Assembly (NCBI GenBank): GCA_964017125.1
Contig: OZ024903.1
Location: 87,306,122 to 87,370,121, forward strand
Direction: 5' to 3'
Source of the DNA: Flabesymbios commensalis
Taxonomy: Eukaryota; Annelida; Polychaeta; Terebellida; Flabelligeridae
DNA length: 64,000 nt
Made by a program: the position numbers and the translations under genes. Below the pieces are notes generated by a model that was not told the DNA's origin, did not search any database, and saw nothing but the letters and a program-made list of their open reading frames with translations. Shown one piece after another: positions 23,501 through 33,713 of the stretch (position 1 is the stretch's first letter; every line of letters starts with the position of its first letter).

Positions 23501-23608
23501 CCCAGTAAACACAAAACATTTGTATAACAGTTATACAATGTTGGCCCAACGTCGAAGACGTTGGGCCGACGTTGTATAATTGTTATACACATGTTTTGTG
23601 TTTGCGTG
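23501..23608. mobile_element. Family A palindrome, near-perfect
   Basis: Ends CCCAGTAAACACAAAACATT and ATGTTTTGTGTTTGC. Inner arms TGTATAACAGTTATACAATG and CGTTGTATAATTGTTATACA. Centre CAACGTC, GAA, GACGTTG. The TATAAC-rich outer arm is private to this copy and mirrored within it. Confidence 0.9.
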
Positions 23609-23688
23609 GAGGGTTTATGACTCTCTTATGACCTGCTATTGCCGGCTACAGGTGGCGCTAGCGTGCTTCATTACCATGGTTACCCCTC

Positions 23689-23792
23689 CCCAGCAAACAT
23701 AAGACACTCACCCAATGCTGGGTGTATGCTGGGCTAGCGTCGTAGACGGTGGACTAGTATTAAATTAGCATTGGGCAAGTGTCCCGTCCCCA
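23689..23792. mobile_element. Family A palindrome with CCCAGCAAACAT end
   Basis: CCCAGCAAACATAAGACACT, CACCCAATGCTGGGTGTATG, CTAGCGTC, GTA, GACGGTGGACTAGTATTAAA, TTAGCATTGGGCAAGTGTC. Arms pair with several mismatches. Confidence 0.8.
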
Positions 23793-23809
23793 GACATGTG
23801 TGGGTGTCT

Positions 23810-23886
23810 GGGTGCCGTACAAAGGCAAATAGCAGTAACTGCTTACTTGGAAAGTGAGCAGTTACTGCTGTTCGACTTAGCAAGAC
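23810..23886. mobile_element. Family D hairpin
   Basis: AGCAGTAACTGCTTACTT and AGTGAGCAGTTACTGCT flank GGAA, with outer GTACAAAGGCAAAT and TTCGACTTAG remnants. One substitution in the inner arm. Confidence 0.85.
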
Positions 23887-24694
23887 AATTCTGATTTTAC
23901 TCTCATTGCCGCTGCGGAATGAGCAAACAACATTAACTGACTCACAAACGTATTGTCCCTTTAAATTAGATACAATAAAAAAGATTAAGAAGCGTATCTG
24001 CCGCTGAAATAGCATATGATGTACGTCTGTTTAGATCTGTTAAGATTCATAAACTATGTGACTATATCTAAAATGCCTCGTAGAGCTTAAAAGGTTAAGT
24101 AGTGAGAATGGGTTGAATAGCTTCCACTTCGTTCGACTCTTATGGCTCAATGGTCCATAAATGCAGGACTGAAGTTGATTTTTTATGATAACAGGTAACA
24201 ACTTTCTACCTGAAGCAGACAACCTGTGAGAAAGAAATATTTTATGACTTATCCCACAAATAGGCGACAAGTAAAACAATTCTAGATATTCGTCGGAAAA
24301 AGATAAAAAAAAAGAGTGTATAAATTATAGTATTTACTATATCCCTTTTTAATTTACTTTGTAATATCTATTTCATTTTTATTGAAACATGTTTTACTCC
24401 TTACAACCTAGTTTGTTTTAATGTTGATCCTTCCACACCAATCAAATCATAATTGTAAATGAAATAAATGTAAATGAAAAAATTTAATTAAAATTACCAA
24501 ACATTTATAATTATGTTTTATTTGTGCCACTATACAAATATAAACAGTTTAAGCTTGATTTCCCTCCTTTAAACACGTTTTTTTTATTATGATATATTTG
24601 TATTTCTCTCCAAAGCGGTCCACAGTAATATTATTGTGATATGTGTAAATTGCATGTTTGCGTTGCACATCAAAGTATTTTGTTTCAATTTGTT

Positions 24695-24921
24695 TTAACT
24701 CGTATCCTGCTGATCGCGACTATAGTCGTTTTTAATCTGTTTTATCAGCCACTGTTATTGGAAATAAAATGTGTGTCTAAGAATCATGGTTTGCAAATAT
24801 TTATGCTTAAATTGGAAAATATGACTAATTTTCAGCCACTTGAAGTTGTGGGTCGCGGTAGCGGGACACAACTTCAAGGGCTGAAAATTTAAATGAATTA
24901 CCTTAGCAGGACAAGGGTTAA
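24695..24921 (+). mobile_element. Family B MITE, full length, TTAA-bounded
   Basis: Left end TTAACTCGTATCCTGCTGA and right end AGCAGGACAAGGGTTAA are inverted copies of about 17 bases. Near the left end is the CGCGACTATAGTCG dyad. The hairpin (CACTTGAAGTTGTGGGTCGC, GGTAGCGG, GACACAACTTCAAG) is almost perfect. TTAA at both ends fits a piggyBac-type target site. Confidence 0.9.
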
Positions 24922-25177
24922 TGTTGATAGCTTCACACCAAGCAACTCATATTATCAAGGAACATTTTAATTAAAACAAGATAAAATATTTGAATGCCAA
25001 TAAACTAGTGCAATGAATTTGTTGAATCTGTGGTTACGCTCCGGTGAACAGCTGGGTCAAGCAATCAGGTCAATTGAGTCAGAAATTACTTGCGTTTTGA
25101 TAGGCTATCATATTTCTGAGAAGGTACCCGAGGCCTTTGACAAGTAGGACTTTCAAACGAGAGGACTGACAGCTAGG

Positions 25178-25284
25178 CCCAGCAAACAGGAGGCGTTGAT
25201 ACAGTGTTGTTTTGATGGTGGGCCAGCGTCGCAGACGTTGGCCCAGCATTAAAACAACACTTGGCCAACGCTATGTGTGTCCTG
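25178..25284. mobile_element. Family A palindrome
   Basis: CCCAGCAAACAGGAGGCGTT, AGTGTTGTTTTGATGGTGGG, CCAGCGTC, GCA, GACGTTGG, CCCAGCATTAAAACAACACT, and right end GTGTGTCCTG. The TTGTTTT outer arm is shared by both halves. Confidence 0.9.
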
Positions 25285-26080
25285 TAGGCCTATGTACCGG
25301 GTAATCCAATTAGCACAAGTCATGGGGAAAATATTACTATATAGTCTTATATTTACACGACACTTATTGACTCCCTGTTTGGTGAAAAAGGGGCAATCTA
25401 GTAAAGATTAGTGCTTTTCAAATGTGGCTCGACAATCTAAAAATATCACCGGTTTAACAATTTCCCTATCAATGGGTCAATTAGAGTGAAAAAGTGTGAT
25501 GGAAATCAGTATTCACAGTTCACAATGATTACTTCACCATTAACTTATTTTAAAATATATGGGACACAGTTGATTATAGACGAGAGTCATGAGACCATGA
25601 AATTACTTAAGGTTGTTGATTGAATGTGAAATAAAATGATGGTAGTTTTTTTATGTATGTACTGACAACTATTACACTTACAATTTAAAAAAAGGTTTTT
25701 GACTAAATATTCCTACCATTTTACAGATTTTAAGACCTTATAGTTTAGTCTCGGTCACGTGAAGTGGTGGTATAGTTTAACAATAGATGTGGTTTTAAAT
25801 ATCAAAGATAATCCTTAACGTATGCAAATAAACATAATTATATTTTTCATTTTTCAATATTTTAACACTACAGATTGGAGTTTAAGCCGCATAATTTAAA
25901 TTAAAAACATTTCTAAGACGCTGTAGCTAGCGGTGGTATTACAAACGTCATGATGACATTTGCTGGCACCGGCCACCAGGTATAGACACCCACGACCTGC
26001 CATGACATTTCCTGACCTTATCCTATTCTTCAGCTGACCCCTGTCATCAGACTCTGGGTCATTAGTAAAGTTACTTGTCT
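25285..26080. other. AT-rich interval, nothing recognised
   Basis: No repeat family, no plausible exon. Confidence 0.5.
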
Positions 26081-26081
26081 C

Positions 26082-26162
26082 CACCAAATGTTAGTTTAAT
26101 GTTGGACCATCGTCTGCAATTGTTGGCTCAACATTAACCCGTCATTTTGTCAACGTCTCCTG
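26082..26162. mobile_element. Family A palindrome, decayed
   Basis: AAATGTTAGTTTAATGTTGG, ACCATCGTC, TGC, AATTGTTGGCTCAACATTAA, CCCGTCATTTTG, and the outer end GTCTCCTGG. The right GACGC half is lost. Confidence 0.65.
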
Positions 26163-26804
26163 GTTTAGTTGCTGTCTCCACCGATGTTTCAGGGTTAGTC
26201 GGAGTGGCTCGCACCCGTACTTCTGTCTGGGCATGCCGGGAACGTCTGCACCGGATGTTTGGCACGTTGTGTAACGCACGAATATTCGCCAGGCGGCTAC
26301 ACAGGCGCCTGGTGTTAAGTTGTTAACAAGTTTACAGCCCTTCGGAAAATTCCATTCAGAGCAAGGTGTAGGCCCCTTTTTCATGGATAAAACATGATTA
26401 AAAAGAGCTTTAAAATAGCTTTAAATGATGCTTGAGTAAAACCGTTTGATTTAAAATTGACAACAATTATTTGTTTTACTTTTTCAACTGGTAGTGGTTC
26501 AAATAAGATATCTATCAGGTTAGACAAAAAAAATGTAGCTAATTTTCCTTTGTATCGTGCTACCTCGACATTTAATTTGTGAAAGTGGTTTCAGAATAAT
26601 AATTCCGTCTATTACTTTTTTTGAAAAAAAAACATGCCATAGACAGTAAAAAACACATAATGGCAAACCATGTCTGGATAAAACTGTCTAGCAATAACCG
26701 CACACCTGTGTGTTTTTTTGGAGTCTCACCAAGATGGTGAGCCCAGATACCAGAGTGTTAAATGGGGGAATGTTCGCTGACACTGCACGCGATGATTTCC
26801 ACCA

Positions 26805-26876
26805 GAATCCAATGCTGGTTCAATGTTGGTCCACCGTCTACGACGGTGGCCCAACATTGAGCCAGCATTGGATCAA
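26805..26876. mobile_element. Family A palindrome, near-perfect
   Basis: GAATCCAATGCTGGTTCAAT, GTTGGTCCACCGTC, TAC, GACGGTGGCCCAACATTGA, GCCAGCATTGGATC. The usual central GCGTC/GACGC is CCGTC/GACGG here, changed on both arms. Confidence 0.9.
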
Positions 26877-26889
26877 CTTGGCGCGCTGA

Positions 26890-27428
26890 ACATCTGTGTA
26901 GGTCGTGATGACCCCTGATGATGACCATGAGAGGTCACAGGTGGTCCAGTGACTGACCAGCATGGGCTGCAAGACCCGGCTATTACACTACTCATTTGTG
27001 GAAACCCTTTCAACACTAGAAAATATTAGTTCAATCTATCAGATAACGCCGGTAATATGCTTTCAAAAGATTTTTGGATTTGACGTTTGTAAGTTTCACC
27101 GTCATCATGCGTTTGATTCAGCCTTTATTTGGAAGCCCGTGCAAACCCACAACGTTGGAACAAAAACGTTTTCACATAATTATGGCGTAAGCATTTACGG
27201 AAACAGTAAACAAATGATCCTATTTTGCTCTAAATTACAATATTAAAAAATACCAGTACTATTCCTATGTATAGGCTGCTTGTACAATATTCGAAATTAT
27301 ATCACTAAAACAAATTCCTTGTATTTTACCTTCAATATGTCATTTTGTGTGCCCCTCATTTTATTGCCATAAAAATCAGAGGTTTTGCGAAACGCACCTT
27401 TTCGTTGCTGAGGGCGTTTACGTCACTT
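26890..27428. other. Interval without recognised element
   Basis: A 94-codon frame at 26962-27246 has no recognisable domain and no splice context, and is not called a gene. Confidence 0.45.
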
Positions 27429-27440
27429 TCTACGCATTGT

Positions 27441-27751
27441 AATGAAATTAATCGGGCTTTAGGCCACCTTTGTGCACAAATAGGCTAAACTGGGCCAGGA
27501 GAACCTCCTGAGGATGGTGAGATGATTGAGATGACACTGTCCTCCAGACACAGGATTCGAAATTCGAGCCCTGTCGGTCTGAGGCCGAGCACGCTACCTC
27601 TCGGTCACGGAGGCTCCCCACAATACTGACTTTCAACGTGGATGGGGAAGAAACATTTTTTGTTTCTTTCAAACCGCCGAGACCGGGAACCGAGCCCCGA
27701 ACTCTGGCGTGAAAGGCAGCGGTGCTAACCACTACCCTAGGGCCCCCGCCC
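27441..27751 (-). mobile_element. Dimeric tRNA-derived SINE with 12-bp target-site duplication
   Basis: Both sides carry TCTACGCATTGT (27429-27440 and 27752-27763). On the minus strand the element starts with a tRNA-like head: TAGGGTAGTGGTTAGCACC (A-box region), a loop CTTTCAC that reads as a TTC anticodon, and GGGGCTCGGTTCCCGG (B-box region). A linker with AAACAAAAAATGTTTCTTCC follows, then a second tRNA-like head, GGGAGCCTCCGTGACCGAGA, GGTAGCGTGCTCGGCC and AGGGCTCGAATTTCG. The tail is GTGGCCTAAAGCCCGATTAA and ATTTCATT. Two Pol III-type heads in one unit plus a clean duplication indicate target-primed insertion. Confidence 0.9.
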
Positions 27752-27763
27752 TCTACGCATTGT

Positions 27764-28605
27764 GCAATATTGAAACCACGTTGACTCTGTTGGGACTATG
27801 ATCTACTCGTTTTGAATGCTTGCAATGAGTTTCCTTGAAAGTGCACAGTTGCATTTGTATTGGTTAAAATCAAGTTGATTTGTTACTGCAGCGGAGTTAC
27901 AACATTGTATTTGATTGACTACACAATTTACCAATAACATATTGAAATTAAAAAATATAGTCGTGCCTGGTACTCGAAGGGTTAAAAGATCAACATACAT
28001 GGTTGATGCTTGTAGAATGGTCTGGATATTATTTTAACAGACACCATAACAAAGATAGGGAACTTCAGTAATGACACAATTATCCTCCATCAAAAATATC
28101 AGTTCAAACACACAACCATTATATTAGGATTAAATGGAGACACAGACTGGAAAGGTTGATGCGCACGCAATTCATGATCCTGCCTGACCTGACACAGTAT
28201 ACCTGTCATTCGCCAGGTGGCCTCGTATAGCTGTCCGGGACACGGTGGTATAATGGCAACATGATTACATTCTCACATAGAAGCCTTCTTTCTGGCTGTT
28301 AATAATACAAGGCCAAATTATAATTGTATCATATAAGCAGTTCTGAATATCATTAACCATTTAACTCGTAATCACGTCTATAGTTGTTATTCACCTTTTG
28401 GTTTTTCTTTCAAAAAGTCATAATTTGAAAAAGAAATTTGCATTAAATTTGTTAGATTTTCATACGTTTTGATTCAAAAAGTATTTTTAATTTATAAATT
28501 TAAGTATTGATACGATAAATATTTACCCCACAATGCTAATGTGAAAGAAATGTTTGCAAAGTATCACTATAATTTCAGTAATATCATTAGAAACACTACA
28601 TTTAC
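27764..28605. other. AT-rich interval with a possible MITE end
   Basis: TTAACCATTTAACTCGTAAT and CACGTCTATAGTTG at 28354-28390 resemble the left end of family B, but no body or hairpin follows. Otherwise nothing is recognised. Confidence 0.4.
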
Positions 28606-28760
28606 CCTTTTCAGTGCGGGTACCGTATTTTATATTCTGTCGTATATAGACGGTCCCCGCACTGAAAGAATTAAAACATTTATAATGGTCGTACACCCAT
28701 AACATAGGTATTCAAATTGAGCGGAAAGAGCTAACTTAGACATTTTTCATGATTTATGAG
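28606..28760 (-). mobile_element. Family C MITE, partial
   Basis: CCCTTTTCAGTGCGGGTACC, ACGGTCCCCGCACTGAAAGA, then GGTCGTACACCCATAACATA, GGTATTCAAATTGAGCGGAA and GAGCTAACTTAGACATTTTT. The hairpin contains TATATTCTGTCGTATATAGA instead of the TGACGTC core. The right end is lost. Confidence 0.7.
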
Positions 28761-29006
28761 ATTGTCATTTAGTAATCCACTGCTCAAATGAATGGTATCA
28801 TGCATAACTGGTCTAATCCATTTTTTGGTGTTTTGAGAAATCAAGTATTAAAGGTTTTGACCTTTCAGGTCAAATAAAACCTTTAAAAGCCTTACATGGA
28901 ATGTACATTGGATGTAAATCACTGTACATTGAAATAATATAAAATATTTTTTAAATAAAATTTAATATGTTTTTTGCGAGATTAAAACACATTAAAGTTG
29001 GTTACA

Positions 29007-29328
29007 TGAGGGCTAGACCATTTGTGCATGTTGTTATCACAACTTGATAACTTGATAAATGTACGAGTTTCACATTGAGGGTTGGACCATTCGGTCACTG
29101 ATTTTATTTACCTGTATTTTAAATTTGTATTTATGTAATTCAAGTTGTTGTGCAATTTTTTACATTGTTTTTATGTATAATCACCCGAGGATGCACTGTC
29201 GCTGATATTGAGTAAAATTCGTCTCGCTTCTTCAGCAGTGAACCGTCTTTTCTCTTTAAATTATCGGACACGTACATTTCACTCTTTTTGAATTGATCAG
29301 AAGTGAGGGTTAGACCATTTGTGCTCTA
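29007..29328. repeat. Three spaced copies of GAGGGTTAGACCATT
   Basis: GAGGGCTAGACCATTTGTGC (29008), GAGGGTTGGACCATTCGGTC (29077) and GAGGGTTAGACCATTTGTGC (29304) repeat with non-repeated DNA between them, so this is not a simple tandem array. Meaning unknown. Confidence 0.6.
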
Positions 29329-29329
29329 T

Positions 29330-30080
29330 AAAAATCGCCAAAAAGCAGCATGCGCAAATAAACTTTACTTTGTACAACATAATGTGATTGGCTTTTTTGG
29401 CAGATAAAGCTCGTGGTGAGAGCTTTCAAAAACACACAAAATCTCAAAATCGTCAATCACTTGTGCATGATGCCATCCAAATGTCTCCTCGTAAGCAGAA
29501 GGTGATAAGCGACCCTAACTACCCCTTAATTCTAAATAAAATATAATAATGTAAAGGCCAACATCGATACCAAACGTGAAAAGTTGGGTATCTGGGAAAG
29601 CAAAAAATAATTATTTCCATGCACTAGATATACATGAGAAGTTATATATGTGCCAAGCCCAGAGTTTAGTTAAGGACTAATTCTTCTCATTGTCATTCAA
29701 ATATACTTACAGTACAAATGCAGGCTCAGAACGTTTGTTAAATATGGACTTTCTTCGATTTGCTGCAATCTTTTTAAAATGTATTTTACTAAAGTTTATT
29801 TTATGAGGTACATGATGTGCAAGGTGACAAAGAAGCCAAAATGGTTGAAGTGTGAAATATTTACTGCCGGGAATATGTCCACGCCATGACAGAGCTACTG
29901 GGTGTACGTTGCGGGGCAGACTAGAATTCCTGCTATTTTCGTCCTGTACATGTATGAACATACAGCCGGTCTTGGGTGGTGGGTGTGGTGACGGTGGTGA
30001 CGGTTGTGCCTGAGGGATGCCATCGTGTGACAATCGTCGTGACACGATCACGCTAATAGACAGATGATTTAGAGGGTACG
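29330..30080. other. Interval without supported gene
   Basis: A 145-codon minus-strand frame (29707-30144) begins inside a family A palindrome and shows no domain, so it is not called. Confidence 0.45.
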
Positions 30081-30083
30081 CTA

Positions 30084-30148
30084 GCCAATGCTGGTTGAAA
30101 TGCGGGCCAGCGTCTCCGACGCTGGCCCGTATTTCAACCAGCATTGGC
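30084..30148. mobile_element. Family A palindrome, 31-bp arms, one mismatch
   Basis: GCCAATGCTGGTTGAAATGC, GGGCCAGCGTC, loop TCC, GACGCTGGCCCG, TATTTCAACCAGCATTGGC. Only one arm position fails to pair. No CAGCAAACAC ends are present, so this is the bare core form. Confidence 0.95.
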
Positions 30149-30419
30149 CGGGGTTTCTATGGACTGGTCAGTTTGCGTGTGTATTCGCCAGACGTCACTG
30201 TTGCATGCACTGTTATGTTACGGCGGGAAATTATGTCAGACAGATGAGCAAATAAGGTGTAATGATGGGTTAACATACCTCGCGTATAATTATACACTCC
30301 CTGTCACAAATACGAGCATGAGTATGTCTGACATGTGTGTGCATATCAATATATTTGGACCCATCTATCACCCATTATTCATGGTGGGCTATGTTATATT
30401 ACGATTAGAATAGTGTACA

Positions 30420-30850
30420 ATAAACACTGTTTAATAAATGTTGTTTATAATAATTTTAATTCACGAGTTGTGATTCTGTGGTTTTATTGCAAAAATACCA
30501 TTATTTAAATATAGAAGGTTTTGCGTTGTATCTTTGTAAATAAGTAAGATACCATGACCCAGTATTAGTGTAATAGTAGTCGGCGACGATGCATGACCCA
30601 GCATTATACAATGTTCACTGTTTTTATTTGCTTTGGAGCAATTGAGGGTACACAGATAGTCACGGATCCCCTCCCTTTATAGTCACTTATTCAAATTCAA
30701 AACGTTAAAATTACCTCTTAAATCCCATTTTATATAAACAAAATATTGAAATGTTTAACATGCTTTAAAAGCAAAGTTTTTAAACTAATACAATATTATT
30801 GTTGTAGGATGCTCAGGTGCAACAGTAAAGCTTTTTAAAATGACAATATT
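30420..30850. other. AT-rich interval, nothing recognised
   Basis: No repeat family or plausible exon seen. Confidence 0.45.
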
Positions 30851-30860
30851 AAATGTGAAC

Positions 30861-31168
30861 AAAAATCATGCGGGGCTCTGGTACAGTGCAGTGCAGTGCT
30901 GTCTGCTTGGAAAGTCGGAGATCGCGGGTTCAAAACAAATGTTTCTTCCCAGCTCACTTGTAAAGATTCAATATTGTGGGGAGCCTCCATTGCCGAGAGG
31001 TAGCGTACTCGGCCTCACACCGCCAGGGCTCGAATTTCGAATTCTGCATGTGTCTGGAGGGCAGTGTCAGCTCATTCATCTAACCATCCTCAGGAGGGTC
31101 TCCTGGCCCAGTTGAGCCTACATGTGCACACAGGTGGCCTAAAACACCATTTATTTCATTTTTATTTC
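30861..31168 (+). mobile_element. Dimeric tRNA-derived SINE, second copy
   Basis: Same order as at 27441: an eroded first head ending GATCGCGGGTTCAAAACAAA, linker TGTTTCTTCCCAGCTCACTT, second head GGGGAGCCTCCATTGCCGAG, GGTAGCGTACTCGGCCTC, AGGGCTCGAATTTCGAATTC, then GGAGGGCAGTGTCAGC, CATCCTCAGGAGGGTCTCCT, GGCCCAGTTGAGCC and tail CCATTTATTTCATTTTTATT. An 8-base ATGTGAAC lies on both sides (30853-30860 and 31169-31176), a likely target-site duplication. Confidence 0.85.
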
Positions 31169-31356
31169 ATGTGAACCTATACATGTGAGCTAGATTTACT
31201 GCGTTTCATTCAGATTATAAACGTACGAGCTACGCCTCAAGCCACAACAACCATGTAGATGTGAGTGTGTGAGAGATTCCCATGCTGATCAGGGCTAATT
31301 GATTTCTGGTGTCAACGACATCACACACAGGTGTACTAGAGTATCCACGAAAGGGA

Positions 31357-31406
31357 GGCCTATACTGCCGCGCAAAGCCAAAAGGTAGTAACTGCTTACT
31401 TTTCAA
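31357..31406. mobile_element. Family D hairpin, left half, broken at a family A element
   Basis: GGCCTATACTGCCGCGCAAA, GCCAAAAGGTAGTAACTGCT and TACTTTTCAAG form the left arm and centre. Where the right arm should start, a family A terminus (CAAGCAAATTCGGAACG) begins. The right D arm is not found beyond the A element. Confidence 0.75.
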
Positions 31407-31510
31407 GCAAATTCGGAACGTTGACCTGATGTTGAGTTAAGGTTGGCCCAGCGTCGCAGACGCTGGGCCAACCTTAACCCAAAATCAGGTCAACGTTTCG
31501 TGGTCGCCTG
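31406..31510. mobile_element. Family A palindrome, long arms
   Basis: GGAACGTTGACCTGATGTTG, AGTTAAGGTTGGCCCAGCGT (then C), loop GCA, GACGCTGGGCCAACCTTAAC, CCAAAATCAGGTCAACGTTT. About 38 of 42 arm positions pair. Here the usual AATGTTGG is AAGGTTGG, changed on both arms. Confidence 0.9.
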
Positions 31511-31735
31511 GTGGGATGGGAAAGTTTCTGGGGCAGAAGTAGTTGAGTGAATGAGTCTGGACGTGTGTTGGTCAGCACGGCGCCTGTATCCCTGACAACC
31601 GGCGCCTGCCTCCGTACCAGAAGCCGGAGATGTGATTCTAGCTGTCTGAGCGATCCGCACGGCGCAGCGCCGCAGGGGGTCCCGCTTTCAGGGACCCCTG
31701 TGATCCTCACAAAACTAGGCGACTAAATCATAATC
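31511..31735. other. GC-rich segment without supported gene
   Basis: CpG-bearing, with CGGCGCAGCGCCG-type dyads near 31660-31675. The overlapping minus-strand frame has no domain. Confidence 0.3.
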
Positions 31736-31930
31736 TCCCCCCCCCGTCTGTTATTGACATAGAGTGGTGATTTTAAAATCTGCTGCATTAGAAATATAAA
31801 TTTTGCTTTAAAGTGTAAAAATGTATTTTTTTGGCACTTGAGGTTGTGGGTCGCGGTAGCGAGGCACAACTTCAAGTGGATTAAAATTAAATTATGTAAT
31901 ATAAACGAGATAAAGCCTAACTTAATCTTG
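31736..31930 (+). mobile_element. Family B MITE, right part
   Basis: Hairpin GGCACTTGAGGTTGTGGGTC, GCGGTAGCGAGGCACAACTT, CAAGTGG at about 31829-31880, followed by the family's ATTATGTAATATAAACGAGA end. The left part is replaced by unrelated T-rich DNA; bounds are approximate. Confidence 0.6.
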
Positions 31931-32369
31931 AGACAGAGGCAACATAAATACAAGTACATTGTTATCGAGTGCATGCAATTATTACTGATAATTTTTATGT
32001 GTTAAATTTGTGACCGAAAATTTTCATTCTTGCTATTAGCCTACATACATATATTTCCCAGAACCTTTTTATGAATCCGTCATCAAAAATGACTAGAGGC
32101 TGGAAACGCAGTGGAACATAATCCGTACGATCCTATAGAAAAGTAAACTTGATCACAAGTTCATCTGTACAGTAGCGAATCTCTCACACGAACCACGTCT
32201 AGTGTGCATTCTCTATTTTACATAATTATACAACAAAATTTAAAGAGCTTCAGGTTTTTACAATTATCACGATATCGCTTTATTAGGGTTAGTATAGCCT
32301 ATAGATGGACAACGTTGTGTTTTTAATTGAATTTTGCGCATTTTTTTACATAAAAAAATGCTCTCCTTG

Positions 32370-32480
32370 CATCGCAATTCCCATAGTACTTGTTTTCTTT
32401 TTATGTCTCGCATTTCTGTATGGATGACCTGTGCTGACAGAGTAAGACCTAAATAAATGTTTTACTACTACTATTGTAGC
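32370..32480 (+). mobile_element. Possible LINE 3' end with AATAAA and (TAC)n tail
   Basis: CCTAAATAAATGTTTTACTA is followed by a short TAC/TAT run, the same architecture as the fragment at 375-470. No coding remnant upstream, so low confidence. Confidence 0.25.
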
Positions 32481-32518
32481 TGTTTTCTAATTTTCGGGCC
32501 AAACTAATTTTGTTGTAC

Positions 32519-32742
32519 TTTGAGTAAGTTTTTCTATTTGGAGTGGTGGCATTCCAGGAACACCCATGATGCTGTCGCGCCGCGTCCAGCGCCTCTCTGG
32601 CGTGGCGCACCCTTTGGTCTCTGGGATCGCCCGGGGCGAGCAGCTGAGCTCTCGCATACAGGGATCCGTGTCTGCCAGGAATGACATGCAGCTAAAGCAG
32701 CGGAAAAACTTCACAGCATAGTCGTTAACTCCCCCGAGTATA
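32519..32742 (-). CDS. Candidate internal exon, cysteine-rich, Ly6-like start
   Basis: On the minus strand a strong acceptor (pyrimidine-rich TTTTTTTCTTTCTGCAG, ending 32743) opens a frame that stays open for 85 codons, from 32741 to a TAG ending at 32487. Base composition and CpG rise inside this frame only. The peptide begins I-L-G-G-V-N-D-Y-A-V and holds C-F-S-C, then T-D-P-C, S-C-S-P and K-G-C: spacing C-x2-C-x9-C-x5-C-x10-C. C-x2-C followed by D-P-C about ten residues on is a usual opening of Ly6/three-finger domains, but the rest of such a domain would lie in another exon. A possible donor is AAA|GTACAA, giving the end at 32519; GG|GTGTTC near 32560 is another. The first nucleotide completes a codon begun in the previous exon. 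That exon was not found: the ATG-containing segment at 33071-33109 is in the wrong phase for a direct join. This is the only protein-coding call I would defend, and its family is uncertain. Confidence 0.4.
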
Positions 32743-33039
32743 CTGCAGAAAGAAAAAAATGAAAATACGTAATATCGATCCCCTGGCAGTCATAAGTGCC
32801 ACTGATATGAGTGACACTCTGTCTGCTAGAGGTCGGTATCTAGCACTGACTAATGCCAAAATGTCGGTTTTACTAAGTTACAATGTCGTAAAACTTATTG
32901 TGGACATTTTTTGTTTTAAAAGGTAAAATAATTCATCAAATGCAATGGATTTTTTAATTAAATTTGATTATTTTGAATAACATAAAATTATTGCACACAA
33001 TCATATAATAATAATAAAAGAAAAGGAAATATAAACATC

Positions 33040-33130
33040 AAAATTTACCCGCTATGACTGGGCCGCCTACCTCATTTACTGCGCGAGGCCCAGTCACACT
33101 GACCGCCATTTTGTTTACACAGCCAGCTGT
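33040..33130 (-). promoter_or_regulatory. Small GC-rich island with possible minus-strand first exon
   Basis: On the minus strand AAACAAAATGGCGGTC (ATG at 33109) opens 13 codons (M-A-V-S-V-T-G-P-R-A-V-N-E) to GAG|GTAGGC, a fair donor. AAAATGGCGG resembles a YY1 site, often found at animal start codons. It lies upstream of the exon at 32519-32742 on the same strand, but a direct splice gives a stop after five codons, so at most another exon lies between. Confidence 0.25.
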
Positions 33131-33600
33131 GTAAAAACTACACTCACTTGCCTACCAAAAATCTCGTATGCCAAGAAATTGAGACGAATATTTCGAGTGC
33201 CTATGGAAACTAGGCCATTTTCAGCTGGCGTAAGCTTGTGATCGTATTGGAACTGCTACATTTAAAAATGGAGGGCACTGTGTCAGAGCCTTGCGATGTC
33301 ATCAGGGTAAACACAATTTTGAAAAAATAAAAATGCAGGTGATGTGGCCAAAAGTCATAGGAATCGTGTGGACTTAAGCAAATTCATATTCCGACATTAT
33401 TACCTGTTTTATTACAAAATTCTACATCAACAAGTTATACATTGTGGCTTTGTAGTTGTTTGTTTTCCTGAATAACATTTATTTATACAAAAACAGACCT
33501 ATACACAATAGAGTATTCGCTCAAATAACTTGATAAAACGAAACCATTTTAATTTAATATATCATGACAAGCTAAAATATGTTCACACACAAATACATGA
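33130..33600. other. Interval without recognised element
   Basis: No repeat family. GGAGGGCACTGTGTCAGAGC near 33269 superficially recalls a SINE word but without A- or B-box sequence. Confidence 0.4.
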
Positions 33601-33601
33601 G

Positions 33602-33678
33602 AAGACAAACAGGAGTAGCTGCTCACTTTACGAGTAAGCAGTTACTACTGTTTGTATTCGCACGGCAGTCTATACCCC
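33602..33678. mobile_element. Family D hairpin
   Basis: ACAAACAGGAGTAGCTGCTC and GAGTAAGCAGTTACTACTGT pair with three mismatches around ACTTTAC. The right end carries ATTCGCACGGCAGTCTATAC, the complete family terminus. Confidence 0.85.
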
Positions 33679-33713
33679 TGTGACATTGCAGGCGCCGCTT
33701 GGCTGTTTTCATA

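Noticed and set aside
29707-30144. 145-codon minus-strand frame
   Set aside because: It starts inside a family A palindrome, shows no domain and has no splice signals.
27441-31168. tRNA genes suggested by A- and B-box sequences
   Set aside because: The heads cannot form a complete cloverleaf with acceptor stem, and they sit inside SINEs with tails and duplications.
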